From: Amycolatopsis aidingensis
GTDB taxonomy: Bacteria > Actinomycetota > Actinomycetes > Mycobacteriales > Pseudonocardiaceae
DNA length: 64,000 nt
Reading direction: 5' to 3'
Assembly (NCBI RefSeq): GCF_018885265.1
Contig: NZ_CP076538.1
Location: forward strand, 1,400,001 to 1,464,000
In this document: positions 1-8,940 of the stretch, one piece after another
Numbering within the stretch: position 1 is the first letter of the stretch
Layout: each line of letters opens with the position of its first letter
Program-made: the position numbers and the translations under genes
The notes under the pieces: generated by a model
What the model was told of the DNA's origin: nothing
Databases searched by the model: none
The model's input: only the letters and a program-made list of their open reading frames with translations

Positions 1-1719
1 CCGTCCGAGCCCCTGCTCGGTGCCGAGCAGCCAGCGCAGGTCCGGCCGCTCGCAGGCGAAACGGTCACGCTGGCCGCGGTCGGGGACATCTGCGGCTCGG
101 CCTGCGACCAGACCGATGACGTGGTCGCCGCCATGGGAGCGGACGCCGTGATCACGGCGGGGGACAATGCCTACAACTCGGGAACACGAAGCGAGTTCGA
201 CCACAACTACGACCCTTATTGGGGCCGGTTCAACCACATGGTCCACCCCTCGCCGGGAAACCACGAATACTACTCCGACGCGGTTGGCTACGACGACTAC
301 TATCGGGACAACGGAGTCGAGATCGGTAACCGGGGCGAGTACTACTACAGCTTCGACCTCGGTGCCTGGCATATCGTCTCGCTGAACTCCAATATCAGCG
401 CCCGGTCCGGCAGCGCGCAGGAACGCTGGCTGCGCCAGGATCTGGAGCGCAACACCAAGCCATGCACCATGGCGTACTGGCACCATCCCCGGTTCTCCAC
501 CGGTAGCCACGGGGACAGCGGCAGGATGACGGATGTGTACCAGGCGCTGACGGACTACCGGGCGGACGTGGTGGTGGCCGGTCACGACCATTCCTACGAA
601 AGGTTCGCCCCGGCGACGGTCGATGGCACCGAAGACGCCGCGAACGGGCTGCGGCAGTTCGTGATCGGAACCGGGGGTCGTGGGCTCTACTCGAGCCGAG
701 AATCTTCGGACGGACCCTCGGAGGTTTTCCAGAACAACACCTTCGGGGTCGGCAGGTTCGAGCTTTCCGCGACCGGCTACGACTTCACCTTCGAGCCGGT
801 TTCCGGCCGTGAGTTCACCGACCGGGTGAGCGGGGAGTGCCACAACGCGAATCAGGGACCGGACTTCGGCGTCGGAACCGATCCCGCGACGGTCTCGGTT
901 GCGCGGGACGGCAGCGTCGCCAGCACGGTTTCGGTTACCGCGAGCGGCGGCTTCGGCTCGTCCGTGGACCTGGCGGTCTCCGGTTTGCCCGACGGCGTCA
1001 CCGGCTCGTTCGATCCGTCCACTGTGACCCCGCCCGCCGACGGAACGGCGGAGTCCAGGCTCACGCTGACGGCTTCGGCGACGGCTCCGGTCGGGGAGTA
1101 CACCGCGACCGTGACCGGAACGTCGGGGCAGCTGCGCCGGTCGGCCGAGCTGGGGATCTCGGTACGGCCCGGTGGTGAGGTCGTGTTCGCTGACGACTTC
1201 GAGTCCGACCGGGGCTGGGTGGTCGACCCGGCAGGCACGGACACCGCCGGCACCGGCCAGTGGGATCGGGGCGTTCCGGAGCAGACCCGGTCGGACTACA
1301 GCGGGCAGCTCAAGCAGCTCGGCACCGCGGCGAGCGGCCAGAACTGCCTGTCCACCGGAAGGCGAGCCGGCTGGAGCTATGGCGAGCACGATGTGGACGA
1401 CGGCACTACCTCGATCGCCTCGCCCGCCATCAGCCTGCCCGCCGGCGCACCCACGCTGACCTTCAGCTACAGCCTCGGCCACGGGGACAACTCCACCCGG
1501 GAGGACCACCTCCGGCTTTCCGTCCGCGTGGGCGGCGCCGTGACCACGGTGTTCGATCGTGCTGGTTCCCCTGCCGAGGTGGAGGCTGGCTGGCAGCGAG
1601 CGACGGTGGACCTTTCCGCGTTCGCGGGCCGCCAGGTCAGTCTGCTGATCGAAGCCGCGGATGCCGCTACCCCGAGCCTGTTCGAGGCGCAGGTCGACCA
1701 GGTCGAGATCCGGAACTGA
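1..1719 (+). CDS. Secreted metallophosphoesterase, 5' end outside window
   Basis: The reading frame is open from base 1, so the start lies upstream. Visible residues carry the calcineurin-like phosphoesterase signatures: AVGDIC near residue 27, GDNAY near 54, GNHE near 86 and GHDHSYERF near 195. These ligate two metal ions in purple acid/alkaline phosphatase-like enzymes. After the catalytic part (to about residue 275) comes an Ig-like domain rich in Thr/Val (about 285-390), of the kind found in secreted actinobacterial hydrolases, then a jelly-roll-like C-terminal domain starting VVFADDFESD. The accessory domains imply an extracellular enzyme; the signal peptide would be in the missing part. 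Natural substrate is unknown. The next gene starts 49 bp downstream in the same direction. Confidence 0.85.
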   Translation, partial: PSEPLLGAEQPAQVRPLAGETVTLAAVGDICGSACDQTDDVVAAMGADAVITAGDNAYNSGTRSEFDHNYDPYWGRFNHMVHPSPGNHEYYSDAVGYDDYYRDNGVEIGNRGEYYYSFDLGAWHIVSLNSNISARSGSAQERWLRQDLERNTKPCTMAYWHHPRFSTGSHGDSGRMTDVYQALTDYRADVVVAGHDHSYERFAPATVDGTEDAANGLRQFVIGTGGRGLYSSRESSDGPSEVFQNNTFGVGRFELSATGYDFTFEPVSGREFTDRVSGECHNANQGPDFGVGTDPATVSVARDGSVASTVSVTASGGFGSSVDLAVSGLPDGVTGSFDPSTVTPPADGTAESRLTLTASATAPVGEYTATVTGTSGQLRRSAELGISVRPGGEVVFADDFESDRGWVVDPAGTDTAGTGQWDRGVPEQTRSDYSGQLKQLGTAASGQNCLSTGRRAGWSYGEHDVDDGTTSIASPAISLPAGAPTLTFSYSLGHGDNSTREDHLRLSVRVGGAVTTVFDRAGSPAEVEAGWQRATVDLSAFAGRQVSLLIEAADAATPSLFEAQVDQVEIRN

Positions 1720-1768
1720 ACCGGCGCCGGCCGGTGGGACGCCCCGCCGGCCGGCCTTGGAGGTCCCC

Positions 1769-3007
1769 GTGTACCTGTCGACTACCCGTGCCTGCGCGGA
1801 CGCCAGGACCACACCCGCCGGCACGGGCCGGGGCCGGGTCCCTGGCACCGTGCTCGCGCTCGGCCTGGTCAGCTTCGTCACCGACATCTCGGCCGAGATG
1901 GTGACCGCCGTGCTGCCCATGTACCTGATGTACGGCATCGGGCTCGGCTACTTGCAGCTCGGCCTGCTGGACGGTCTCTACACCGGAGCGAGTGCACTGC
2001 TCCGGCTCGGCGGCGGTTATGTCGCCGACCGGTTCTCCCGCGCCAAGGCGGTCGCGCTGACCGGCTATGGGCTCTCCGCGCTGACCAAACTCGCCCTGCC
2101 GCTGGCCGGTACCTCGATGGCGGGTATCGGCATCGCAGTCGGCGTCGACCGTGCGGGTAAGGGCATCCGTACCGCGCCGCGGGACGCGCTGATCACCTTG
2201 AGCACCCCGGAGTCCGGCCTTGGCAGGGCGTTCGGCGTGCACCGCGCGATGGACACCGCGGGGGCGCTACTCGGCCCGATCGTGGCGTTCGGCCTGCTCG
2301 CGATCGTGCTCGGCGGATACGACGTGGTGTTCGGGGCCAGCTTCGGGTTCGCCATGATCGGCGTGCTCATCCTGACGTTCTTCGTTCGCCAGCCCGCGCC
2401 GGTGCACAGCACACGCCGCACGACTCTGCGGGCGGGGCTCGCCACGCTCACCAGCCCCCGGCTGCGCCGTACCTGTCTGGCCGCGGGGCTGCTGGGACTG
2501 GTCACCGTCGGCGACATGTTCCTTTACCTCGCGATTCAGCAGCGGATCGGGCTGCCCGTCACGATCCTTCCCCTGCTGCCGCTGGGGACTGCCCTGACGT
2601 TCATGCTCGTCGCCGCCCCCGCGGGCAGGCTCGCCGACCGGATCGGTCGGTGGCGGCTGTTCCTTTCCGGGCACGTGCTGCTGCTCGGTGCGTATCTCGT
2701 CCTGCTCGGACCGTTCACCGGATGGCCTGCGGCGCTGGCCGTGCTCGGCCTGCACGGCTTGTTCTACGCGGCGACCGACGGGGTGCTCATGGCGCTGGCG
2801 GGCAGGCTGATCCCGGCCGAGGTACGCGCGACCGGCCTGGCCGTCGTGCAGACCATTCAGGCTGTGGCGCGTGCCGGCGGCGCCGTGCTGTTCGGGATCG
2901 TGGCCCAGTTGCTCGCACCCACGGCCGCGTTCGGCTTCCTCGCGGCGGCGCTGAGTGTGGCGATCGTGGTGGCGGCCCTGGTCGGCGGGAGGGGGTCGAT
3001 CGAATGA
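1769..3007 (+). CDS. MFS transporter
   Basis: A 412-residue integral membrane protein with about 12 hydrophobic segments. The motif GKGIRTAPRDALI in the loop after the fourth segment is typical of a large group of actinobacterial major facilitator exporters. I chose the GTG at 1769 because GGAGG at 1759-1763 sits 5 nt upstream; the same frame stays open back to 1661 but would overlap the phosphoesterase and add an Arg-rich, unlikely N terminus. The stop overlaps the next ATG (ATGA), so the two are probably translationally coupled. Substrate cannot be told from sequence. Confidence 0.85.
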   Translation: MYLSTTRACADARTTPAGTGRGRVPGTVLALGLVSFVTDISAEMVTAVLPMYLMYGIGLGYLQLGLLDGLYTGASALLRLGGGYVADRFSRAKAVALTGYGLSALTKLALPLAGTSMAGIGIAVGVDRAGKGIRTAPRDALITLSTPESGLGRAFGVHRAMDTAGALLGPIVAFGLLAIVLGGYDVVFGASFGFAMIGVLILTFFVRQPAPVHSTRRTTLRAGLATLTSPRLRRTCLAAGLLGLVTVGDMFLYLAIQQRIGLPVTILPLLPLGTALTFMLVAAPAGRLADRIGRWRLFLSGHVLLLGAYLVLLGPFTGWPAALAVLGLHGLFYAATDGVLMALAGRLIPAEVRATGLAVVQTIQAVARAGGAVLFGIVAQLLAPTAAFGFLAAALSVAIVVAALVGGRGSIE

Positions 3008-3945
3008 GGACCTGGCAGCGTAAGGCCTGGCTCGGCGGGATCTTGATCGGCCTGGTGCTCACGCTCACGGCAGGCTATGTGGTCTGGCGCGGTGCCGGTG
3101 GCGACGCCGGGGCTCAGGCGGGGAGCCTGAACCTGAACCGGTCCGGCACGCTGCTGTACGTCGAGGGTGGCGCCGTTGTTCAGTCCACTATGGATGGACA
3201 AAGGATGATCGCAACCGGGCCGTCTTGTGCCCGGGCCTACGCCGCGGGCGGAACCCTGGCCTGCCTGCGCGGCCTTGGCCGCCGGTTCTCCGCCGAGCTC
3301 GAGGTGTACGGCGGTGGCGGGCGCAACGAGCTGACCCTGCCGCTGTGGGGGATACCCAGCAGGGTGCGGGTTTCCGGCTCCGGAAACCTGGTGGGCTGGA
3401 CGGTGTTCCGGGAGGGCGACTCCTACCTGGCGAACGGTGCGTTCTCCACCACCGCCGGGATCTACGATCTGCGTACGGGAGCCCACTACGGGTCGCTGGA
3501 GGACTTTCACCCCCTGGTGGACGGCAGCCCGTACCAGCGGCAGGACGTCAACTACTGGGGCGTCACCTTCGCCGGGGACGATCGCACCTTCTATGTCACC
3601 ATGTCCTCGGCAGGCGGTACCTGGCTGATGCGGGGTGACCTGGCCACCAGGACGCTCACCGCGCTCCGCCGAAACGTCGAGTGCCCATCGCTGTCCCCGG
3701 ACGGGACCCGGATCGCCTACAAGAAGCGCAGCGGACAGCGGTGGCGGTTGCATGTGCTGGACCTGGCGACCGGCACGGACACCGCGCTGGCCGAGCCCGA
3801 TCATGTGGACGACCAGCCGGCCTGGCTGGACCGGCGCACCATCGGCTACACCAAGCCGGGCCCCGCCGTGTTCGCCGTGCCGGCCGACGGCGACGGCGCG
3901 CCGCGTAGGCTCACCGCGGGCGCCTCGCCGTCCTCGGTGCGCTGA
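3004..3945 (+). CDS. Membrane-anchored beta-propeller (TolB-like) protein
   Basis: A 313-residue protein. Residues 8-28 form a single N-terminal transmembrane anchor or uncleaved signal, followed by an extracytoplasmic domain with WD40/PD40-like repeats, for example CPSLSPDGTRIAYKKRSG and the later DDQPAWLDRRTIGYT, as in TolB-type propellers. No catalytic motif is visible; such domains usually bind proteins or ligands at the cell surface. The start overlaps the MFS stop by 4 bp, suggesting co-expression with the transporter. Function is otherwise unknown. Confidence 0.7.
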   Translation: MRTWQRKAWLGGILIGLVLTLTAGYVVWRGAGGDAGAQAGSLNLNRSGTLLYVEGGAVVQSTMDGQRMIATGPSCARAYAAGGTLACLRGLGRRFSAELEVYGGGGRNELTLPLWGIPSRVRVSGSGNLVGWTVFREGDSYLANGAFSTTAGIYDLRTGAHYGSLEDFHPLVDGSPYQRQDVNYWGVTFAGDDRTFYVTMSSAGGTWLMRGDLATRTLTALRRNVECPSLSPDGTRIAYKKRSGQRWRLHVLDLATGTDTALAEPDHVDDQPAWLDRRTIGYTKPGPAVFAVPADGDGAPRRLTAGASPSSVR

Positions 3946-4056
3946 CCAGCGCGTACAGGTTTGTCGATGGATCGTCACATCCTCGTCGCGAGCGCCCCGT
4001 AGCGTGACCGCTGATCCGATTGGAGCATCGTTCACAGTCAAGGGGGAGCGGGGTAC

Positions 4057-5799
4057 ATGACGACGACCGTGGCCGAGGACCGGCCAACCCTTCAGCGGGT
4101 GGGGGAAGCGCCCGCGCCCCGGCCGGGGTACGCGCGACGGCTGTTGCCCATCCTGTCGGTGCTGGCCGGTACGGCGGCAATCGGCTGGCACGCCACCCGG
4201 TACGGGAACTGGATCATCGACGACGCCGGGATCACCTTCGCCTACGCGCGCAGCGTCGCCGAAGGGCTCGGTCCGGTGGTGCAGGCCGGGGCCGTGCCGG
4301 TGGAGGGTTTCTCCAACCCGTCCTGGATGCTGCTGCTGGCGATGGGCCGCCTGCTCGGGTTGTTCGACCACGGGACGCTGTTCGGCATCCCGGACTATGT
4401 GCTGTTTCCGAAGGGCCTTGCCCTGCTGTGCTGTGCCGGAATCCTGGTCCTGTGCTACCGGGCGGCCGCGATGGTCACCCGGCGTCCCTGGCTCGCCACG
4501 CTGGCGATCGGTGCGGTACTGGCAGCCGTGCCTTCCGTTGTCATCTGGTGTTTTTCCGGCCTTTCCAACTCGCTGTTCGCACTGACCGTCACCGGGCTGG
4601 CCGTGCTGCTCTTCCGGGCGGTACTGCACCACCGGCTGCTGTTCGGCCGGATCGCGGTCGGCGCGGGGCTGCTCGCTGCGCTGGCCGCGCTGACCCGGCC
4701 GGAAGGGCTGATCTACGCCGGGGTCTACCCGCTGGTCGTACTGGTCGGGCTGCGCCGCTACTCGATCGGCCCGGTATTCGGCAGGGCGGTGCTGTCCACT
4801 GTGGCCTTTTTGCTTCCGGTCGGTACCTACTTCTGCTGGCGCTATCTGGAGTTCGGCAGGCTGGTGGCCAACCCGGCCGTGGCCAAGCAGCAGGACATGC
4901 CGGTCATCGATGACCTGACCAGGCCGGGGCAGTTGGTGAGCTATGCCGGAGCCCTCGCCGTGCTCGCGGTGGCCATTGCGGTCGGTATGGTGCTCGCCCG
5001 CCGGGTTTGGTGGCGGCCTGCCCTGTTCGCTTTGCTGGTGCCGCTGGGCCTGGCGTTGCTGGCCTTCGCGGTGCTCCGGGGGGACTGGATGGCGCAGTAT
5101 CGCTTCGCCACCCCGGTCTGGGTGTTGACCGCGCTGACCGGGACGCTGGCCATCGCCGAGGTGTTGCGCGGTGTCGGACGCCGGGCGCGGGCGCTCGGGG
5201 CCATCGGCCTGGTGGGGGTGCTGCTTCCCTCGGCCGTCTCCTTCGAGGCCGCGGCGACCGAGTTCCGCAAGAGCCCGGACATCTCGATGTGTTTCGTTGC
5301 CGACCGGATGGGGCGCGGATTCAACGCCTATGCGGACATGCTGGGGCTGGAGCAGGGCTCGCTGCTGCTGCCCGACCTCGGCGGTTCCGCGATGACCAGC
5401 AGGCTGCACCTGGTGGACATGGCCGGGCTGGTCTCCGCGCGGATCGCGGACTACATCGCCGCCGGGGACGGGCAGGGCAAGCGGGACTACATTTTCGAGG
5501 AGGTGAAGCCCACCTTCATCCACTCGCACGCCCCGTGGAGCGCGGCCAACGGAATCCCCTCGGACCCCCGGATGGAACGCGACTACTACCAGATCTTCGA
5601 GTACAGCTATCCCGGGCCGCCCAACGGCGACTGGGTGCGTAAGGACGTTGTCCCGGACCGGCAGACGCTGGAGCGGCTGCGCCGGTACGCCAACACGACC
5701 CTGACCGAGGTCGACCGCAGGACGTTCTCCAGGGAATGGCCGCGCCGGGAGTGCGGCGACACCCTGCACCCCGGCCAGACGCAGGTCAACCAGCACTAG
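4057..5799 (+). CDS. Polytopic membrane protein, probable GT-C-type glycosyltransferase
   Basis: A 580-residue protein with about ten membrane segments and a soluble C-terminal domain from roughly residue 400. Near residue 50 it carries NWIIDDAGITFAYAR followed by VEGFSNPSW. An acidic pair in the first extracytoplasmic loop and a VEGxSxPxW motif are characteristic of GT-C enzymes that use polyprenyl-phosphate sugars, such as the mycobacterial arabinofuranosyltransferase AftB and its relatives. Donor and acceptor cannot be assigned. The start ATG has an AGGGGGAG ribosome site 9 nt upstream. A 111-bp gap separates it from the propeller gene, so it may have its own promoter. It converges on ridA with 8 bp between stops. 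Confidence 0.6.
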   Translation: MTTTVAEDRPTLQRVGEAPAPRPGYARRLLPILSVLAGTAAIGWHATRYGNWIIDDAGITFAYARSVAEGLGPVVQAGAVPVEGFSNPSWMLLLAMGRLLGLFDHGTLFGIPDYVLFPKGLALLCCAGILVLCYRAAAMVTRRPWLATLAIGAVLAAVPSVVIWCFSGLSNSLFALTVTGLAVLLFRAVLHHRLLFGRIAVGAGLLAALAALTRPEGLIYAGVYPLVVLVGLRRYSIGPVFGRAVLSTVAFLLPVGTYFCWRYLEFGRLVANPAVAKQQDMPVIDDLTRPGQLVSYAGALAVLAVAIAVGMVLARRVWWRPALFALLVPLGLALLAFAVLRGDWMAQYRFATPVWVLTALTGTLAIAEVLRGVGRRARALGAIGLVGVLLPSAVSFEAAATEFRKSPDISMCFVADRMGRGFNAYADMLGLEQGSLLLPDLGGSAMTSRLHLVDMAGLVSARIADYIAAGDGQGKRDYIFEEVKPTFIHSHAPWSAANGIPSDPRMERDYYQIFEYSYPGPPNGDWVRKDVVPDRQTLERLRRYANTTLTEVDRRTFSREWPRRECGDTLHPGQTQVNQH

Positions 5800-5807
5800 G
5801 TGTGGCA

Positions 5808-6212
5808 TTACGCGGCGGCGGTCCCCTCTAGCTCGACCAGCAGGCTGGGGATCGCCAGCCGGGTCACGCCGAGCATGGTGGTGGTCGGTGCCACCCCGGC
5901 GGCGCCCAGCCGCGACGCCAGCACGCCATAGTGCAGGAACAGCAGATCGACGTCGGTGGTGTAGACGTTGAGCCGGACGAGGTTCCCGAGGGACATGCCG
6001 GCCTCGCCGAGAACGGCCTCCAGGTTGTCGAGGCTCAGCGTCAACTGTGCCGCCATGTCACCGGCATGCTGGGGCACGCCGTCGCCGCTCATCGCGGTCT
6101 GCCCGGAGCAGTACAGAGTCCGGGTGTGCCCGGAGACGAGTTCACCCTGGTTGTACCCCAGCTCCACCGACCAGGCCCACGGGTTGACCGCCGTTCGCTG
6201 CTGCATAGCCAC
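5808..6212 (-). CDS. RidA/YjgF family protein
   Basis: A 134-residue protein matching the usual RidA size (about 130). It contains LYCSGQTAMS near residue 31, GDMAAQLTLSLDNLEAVL, and NVYTTDVD, the typical YjgF/YER057c/UK114 pattern. RidA enzymes hydrolyse reactive enamine/imine intermediates from PLP enzymes, but the conserved catalytic Arg is not evident where expected, so this may belong to one of the Rid1-7 subgroups with different roles. I chose the GTG at 6212 because GGAG lies 5 nt upstream; an ATG two codons later is possible. It is divergent from a WYL regulator, the usual arrangement of regulator and target. Confidence 0.8.
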   Translation of the reverse strand: MAMQQRTAVNPWAWSVELGYNQGELVSGHTRTLYCSGQTAMSGDGVPQHAGDMAAQLTLSLDNLEAVLGEAGMSLGNLVRLNVYTTDVDLLFLHYGVLASRLGAAGVAPTTTMLGVTRLAIPSLLVELEGTAAA

Positions 6213-6266
6213 ATCAGCTCCATTCGATTCGTCGACAGTGCGTACGTCGGAAGCCTCCAGGCAAAT

Positions 6267-6299
6267 CACGACATCCTGTGTCGTGTATTGCGATAGAGT
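6267..6299. promoter_or_regulatory. Operator and -10 box between ridA-like gene and WYL regulator
   Basis: CACGACA-TCCTG-TGTCGTG at 6267-6285 is a perfect 7-bp inverted repeat with a 5-nt spacer in the divergent intergenic region. A -10-like TAGAGT at 6294-6299 lies 5 nt before the regulator ATG at 6305, so the mRNA is probably leaderless and the palindrome would cover the -35/spacer region. The likely ligand is the WYL regulator itself (inference from position). Confidence 0.6.
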
Positions 6300-6304
6300 T
6301 CGGT

Positions 6305-7291
6305 ATGCGCGCCGACCGGTTGGTCTCACTGGTGCTGCTACTGCGCAGGCACGGTCGGCTCTCCGCGGCCACGCTGGCCCGCGAGCTGGAGGTATCCACC
6401 CGCACCGTGCTGCGGGACATCGATGCGCTGTCCGCGGCCGGTGTCCCGGTCTACGCCGAACGCGGCAGGCGCGGCGGTTTCGCATTGCTGCCCGGTTTCC
6501 AGACCGACCTCACCGGGCTGAACCACGACGAGGCACTCGCCCTGCTGGTAGCCGGATCACGGCGCGGTGCGCAGGCATTCGGCCTCGGCTCGGCGCTCGC
6601 CTCGGCCATGCGCAAGGTGGTCGACGCGCTGCCCGAAAGCTATCGGGCCACGGCCGCCGGTGTGGCGCAGCGACTGCTCATTGACCCGGAGACCGACCTC
6701 CTCTCGCGCCGGCTGGTCGCCGAGGAGGTGCCCGACACCATCGTGACCGCGGTCCGGCGCGCGGTGTTCGCCGGACACAAGCTGCGCATCCACTACGCGG
6801 CCACCGGGCAGCAGCCACGGTGGCGCACGGTGGACCCGATCGGCCTGGTCACCGTGCGCGACCAGGGCTACTTGCTGGCCACGAGGTCCGGCGCGGACCG
6901 CACCTACCGGCTGTCCCGGATCCTGGCCGCCGAGGAACTCGACGAGCCCGCACAGCGAGCAGACCGGGTCGATCTGGACCGGGCCTGGCAGGAACGCAGT
7001 ACCCGGTTTCGGACCGGCGGCGACCAGGTCGCCGTGCTGGTACGGGTGAACCCGGCGCGGCGCGAGGACCTGGTGGGCACCGCGCTGGCCGTTCGCGCCG
7101 AGGAAGCCGACAAGGACGGCTGGTTGCGACTGGAGGTGACCTTCCAGGATCCGAGACACGCCGAATGGGCGTTGTGGCAGCTCGGCACGAACGCGGAAGC
7201 CCTGGCCCCGCAGTGGTTGCGCACCTCCTTGCGCAACCACGCCACCGCGATCGCCACACGCTACGGAGCGTCGACTTGGGTGCGCTCATGA
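6305..7291 (+). CDS. YafY/DeoR-type transcriptional regulator with WYL domain
   Basis: A 328-residue regulator. The N terminus (residues 1-60) is an HTH_11 domain, with RLSAATLARELEVSTRTVLRDI as recognition region and YAERGRRGGFALL as wing. From about residue 140 it has a WYL domain with HYAATGQQPRWRTVDPIGLV and GYLLATRSG, then a C-terminal WCX extension. WYL proteins sense small ligands and commonly control a divergent neighbour, here the RidA-like gene. The ATG at 6305 fits the family N terminus and the upstream -10 box. Its 3' end overlaps the convergent DUF222 gene by 31 bp. Confidence 0.85.
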   Translation: MRADRLVSLVLLLRRHGRLSAATLARELEVSTRTVLRDIDALSAAGVPVYAERGRRGGFALLPGFQTDLTGLNHDEALALLVAGSRRGAQAFGLGSALASAMRKVVDALPESYRATAAGVAQRLLIDPETDLLSRRLVAEEVPDTIVTAVRRAVFAGHKLRIHYAATGQQPRWRTVDPIGLVTVRDQGYLLATRSGADRTYRLSRILAAEELDEPAQRADRVDLDRAWQERSTRFRTGGDQVAVLVRVNPARREDLVGTALAVRAEEADKDGWLRLEVTFQDPRHAEWALWQLGTNAEALAPQWLRTSLRNHATAIATRYGASTWVRS

Positions 7292-8517
7292 GACCCCTTT
7301 CCCCGGCGGTGCAGGAGGTTGCGCCTCGGTCTTCGCTTCGGGTCGAGAAACGCGGGCGGAATGAATTCGGGTAACCCGTTCCGCATCCGGACCTCCCATT
7401 CTGTGTGATGAATCAGATTATGATGGAACCAGCATAGTAACGTCAGGTTGTACAAGGCCGTCGGTCCGCCATTTGCCCAAAAAATGACGTGGTGCGCGTC
7501 GCATTGTTTGGGCTTTTTCCGGCATCCCGGGAAGCTGCATCCCCGATCCCGCAGAATCAGCGCCCTGCGGATGGCCAGCGGTACCGCACGCGTGCGCTGC
7601 CCGATGTCCAGGATCTCGCCCTTGCTGCCCAGCACGGCGGGCACGACATAGGAGTCGCAGGCCATCCGCCGGATCTGGGCGGCCGAATACGACTCCTGCC
7701 CGTGCAGCAGCCCGTAGCCGGTGCCATGCTTCAAGTCTTCCAGGGTGATGGACACCATGACGGTGAACGGTTCCCCCGCCTCGGTCGGCCCCTCTTCGGG
7801 GCATCCGGCCGCCACGCGCAGCACATCGGCGAAAGCGTCCCCTTGGCGCTGGAACTTGCTGCGCCGGTCGGGCTCCTCTTTGGTGCCGCGGTGTTTAGCG
7901 CGGGGTTCGACCAGCCCGGTCAGCACCGCGGCGGTTTCGGCGTCGAGGTCGAAGGTGCCACGTAGTCGTCCGTCGCGGGTGGTGCGCCAGTCCAGGAACC
8001 GTTCCGGTCGGGCCAGCTCGTCCTCGGTGGGCGGGTTCCCGTCCTGGTCCAGCCGCGCCAGGATCTCCTTACCCAGGCTGCCCACCGTATGGGGCTCGTA
8101 CTCCCGGGCAGCCTTGGTCAGCAGGGCCTCGGCATGTTCGCGGTCGGCCAGATGGATCGGCTGCGGGAACTTCGCCACCGTCGCCCGAATCACCTCGAGG
8201 TGTTCCGGCCCGATGGCGCCCTCCGCCAGCGCCGCACCGACCTCGGGCAGGTCCGGCTCCAGCGGGATACCGGTGGGGCTATGCCGGGCCACCACAGCCC
8301 GCGCATGCGCGACCCGTTGCCGCGCGTCATACGCGTTGACCCGCAGCACCTCCCGGGTCAACGCGGCCACATCGCGGTAACCCTTGCGGCTGGCCGTGTT
8401 ACGCCCGTCCAGTTCGGCCAGGACCGCCAGCTCCCGGGCATAGTCGGCTCGCCGGCGCTGTTCGATCTCGCCCAGCGCGGCCAGTAGCTCCTCCTCGCCC
8501 ATGCGAGAGGTGTCCAT
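7261..8517 (-). CDS. DUF222 protein with HNH endonuclease domain
   Basis: A 418-residue protein. Residues 1 to about 290 form the helical DUF222 region. The C-terminal HNH module has CSFPGC...CDAHHVIFWANGGPT then NLTLLCWFHHNLIHH, giving zinc cysteines plus the His-Asn-His metal site of a nuclease. This 13E12-like family is multi-copy in actinobacteria and its role is not established; mobility or DNA processing is suspected. The ATG at 8517 has AGGA 8 nt upstream. An extended frame to 8676 lacks a ribosome site and is Arg-rich. The last 31 bp overlap the WYL gene tail to tail. Confidence 0.85.
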   Translation of the reverse strand: MDTSRMGEEELLAALGEIEQRRRADYARELAVLAELDGRNTASRKGYRDVAALTREVLRVNAYDARQRVAHARAVVARHSPTGIPLEPDLPEVGAALAEGAIGPEHLEVIRATVAKFPQPIHLADREHAEALLTKAAREYEPHTVGSLGKEILARLDQDGNPPTEDELARPERFLDWRTTRDGRLRGTFDLDAETAAVLTGLVEPRAKHRGTKEEPDRRSKFQRQGDAFADVLRVAAGCPEEGPTEAGEPFTVMVSITLEDLKHGTGYGLLHGQESYSAAQIRRMACDSYVVPAVLGSKGEILDIGQRTRAVPLAIRRALILRDRGCSFPGCRKKPKQCDAHHVIFWANGGPTALYNLTLLCWFHHNLIHHTEWEVRMRNGLPEFIPPAFLDPKRRPRRNLLHRRGKGSHERTQVDAP

Positions 8518-8940
8518 GCCGAAAGTCCTGGTCACGGGTCCAGCATACCGCCGAATCGACCGTATGTTCGATACACGATCGGGTGACACTGGCGGGGTCG
8601 AAACCCTGGCCCTCAGCAGCGAAGAAGCTCGGGGTGGTGGAACGACGAGTTGTCGATGACGAGGTCGGCTAGACACAGCGGGGGCGCGGTCGCCGAACCC
8701 GGCTACCGGCCGGGGCGGTCGGATCCGTTCGTGCGGTGGGTGAACCCCGGGTCAGCGACCGGGATGCCGGATACGCATACGTATACGGATACCTAGTAGT
8801 GCGGTGCCCACCCCATCCGAAAGAAGGTTCCGCATTCGTTCCTCCGCGCTTAACGTCGCTAACGACTCTGATAGTCGTTTGCCTGGCGCAACAAGCCGGA
8901 CCACCCTCGGCACCGCGTCATGCAAGTCGAGGAGGAACCG
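8518..8940. other. Intergenic region, 423 bp, no convincing gene
   Basis: This divergent gap between the DUF222 gene and the LVIVD protein holds no frame with coding character. It contains a CGGATAC direct repeat around the ATACGTAT palindrome (about 8767-8792) and the inverted repeat listed separately at 8861-8879. The rest looks like ordinary promoter or leader sequence. Confidence 0.5.
8861..8879. promoter_or_regulatory. Inverted repeat upstream of the LVIVD protein
   Basis: AACGACT-CTGAT-AGTCGTT is a perfect 7-bp inverted repeat with a 5-nt spacer, 61 bp before the start at 8941. It could be an operator for an unlinked regulator or a small leader hairpin; nothing in the window identifies the protein. 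Confidence 0.4.

Noticed and set aside
2857..5808. 983-codon minus-strand open frame opposite the MFS, propeller and GT-C genes
   Set aside because: It is a composition artefact of high-GC third positions: the translation is rich in Gln, Arg, His and Pro without domains, while three well-supported genes occupy the other strand.
8518..8940. Transposon remnant in the gap before the LVIVD protein
   Set aside because: Short direct and inverted repeats are present, but no transposase fragment or terminal repeats could be recognised.
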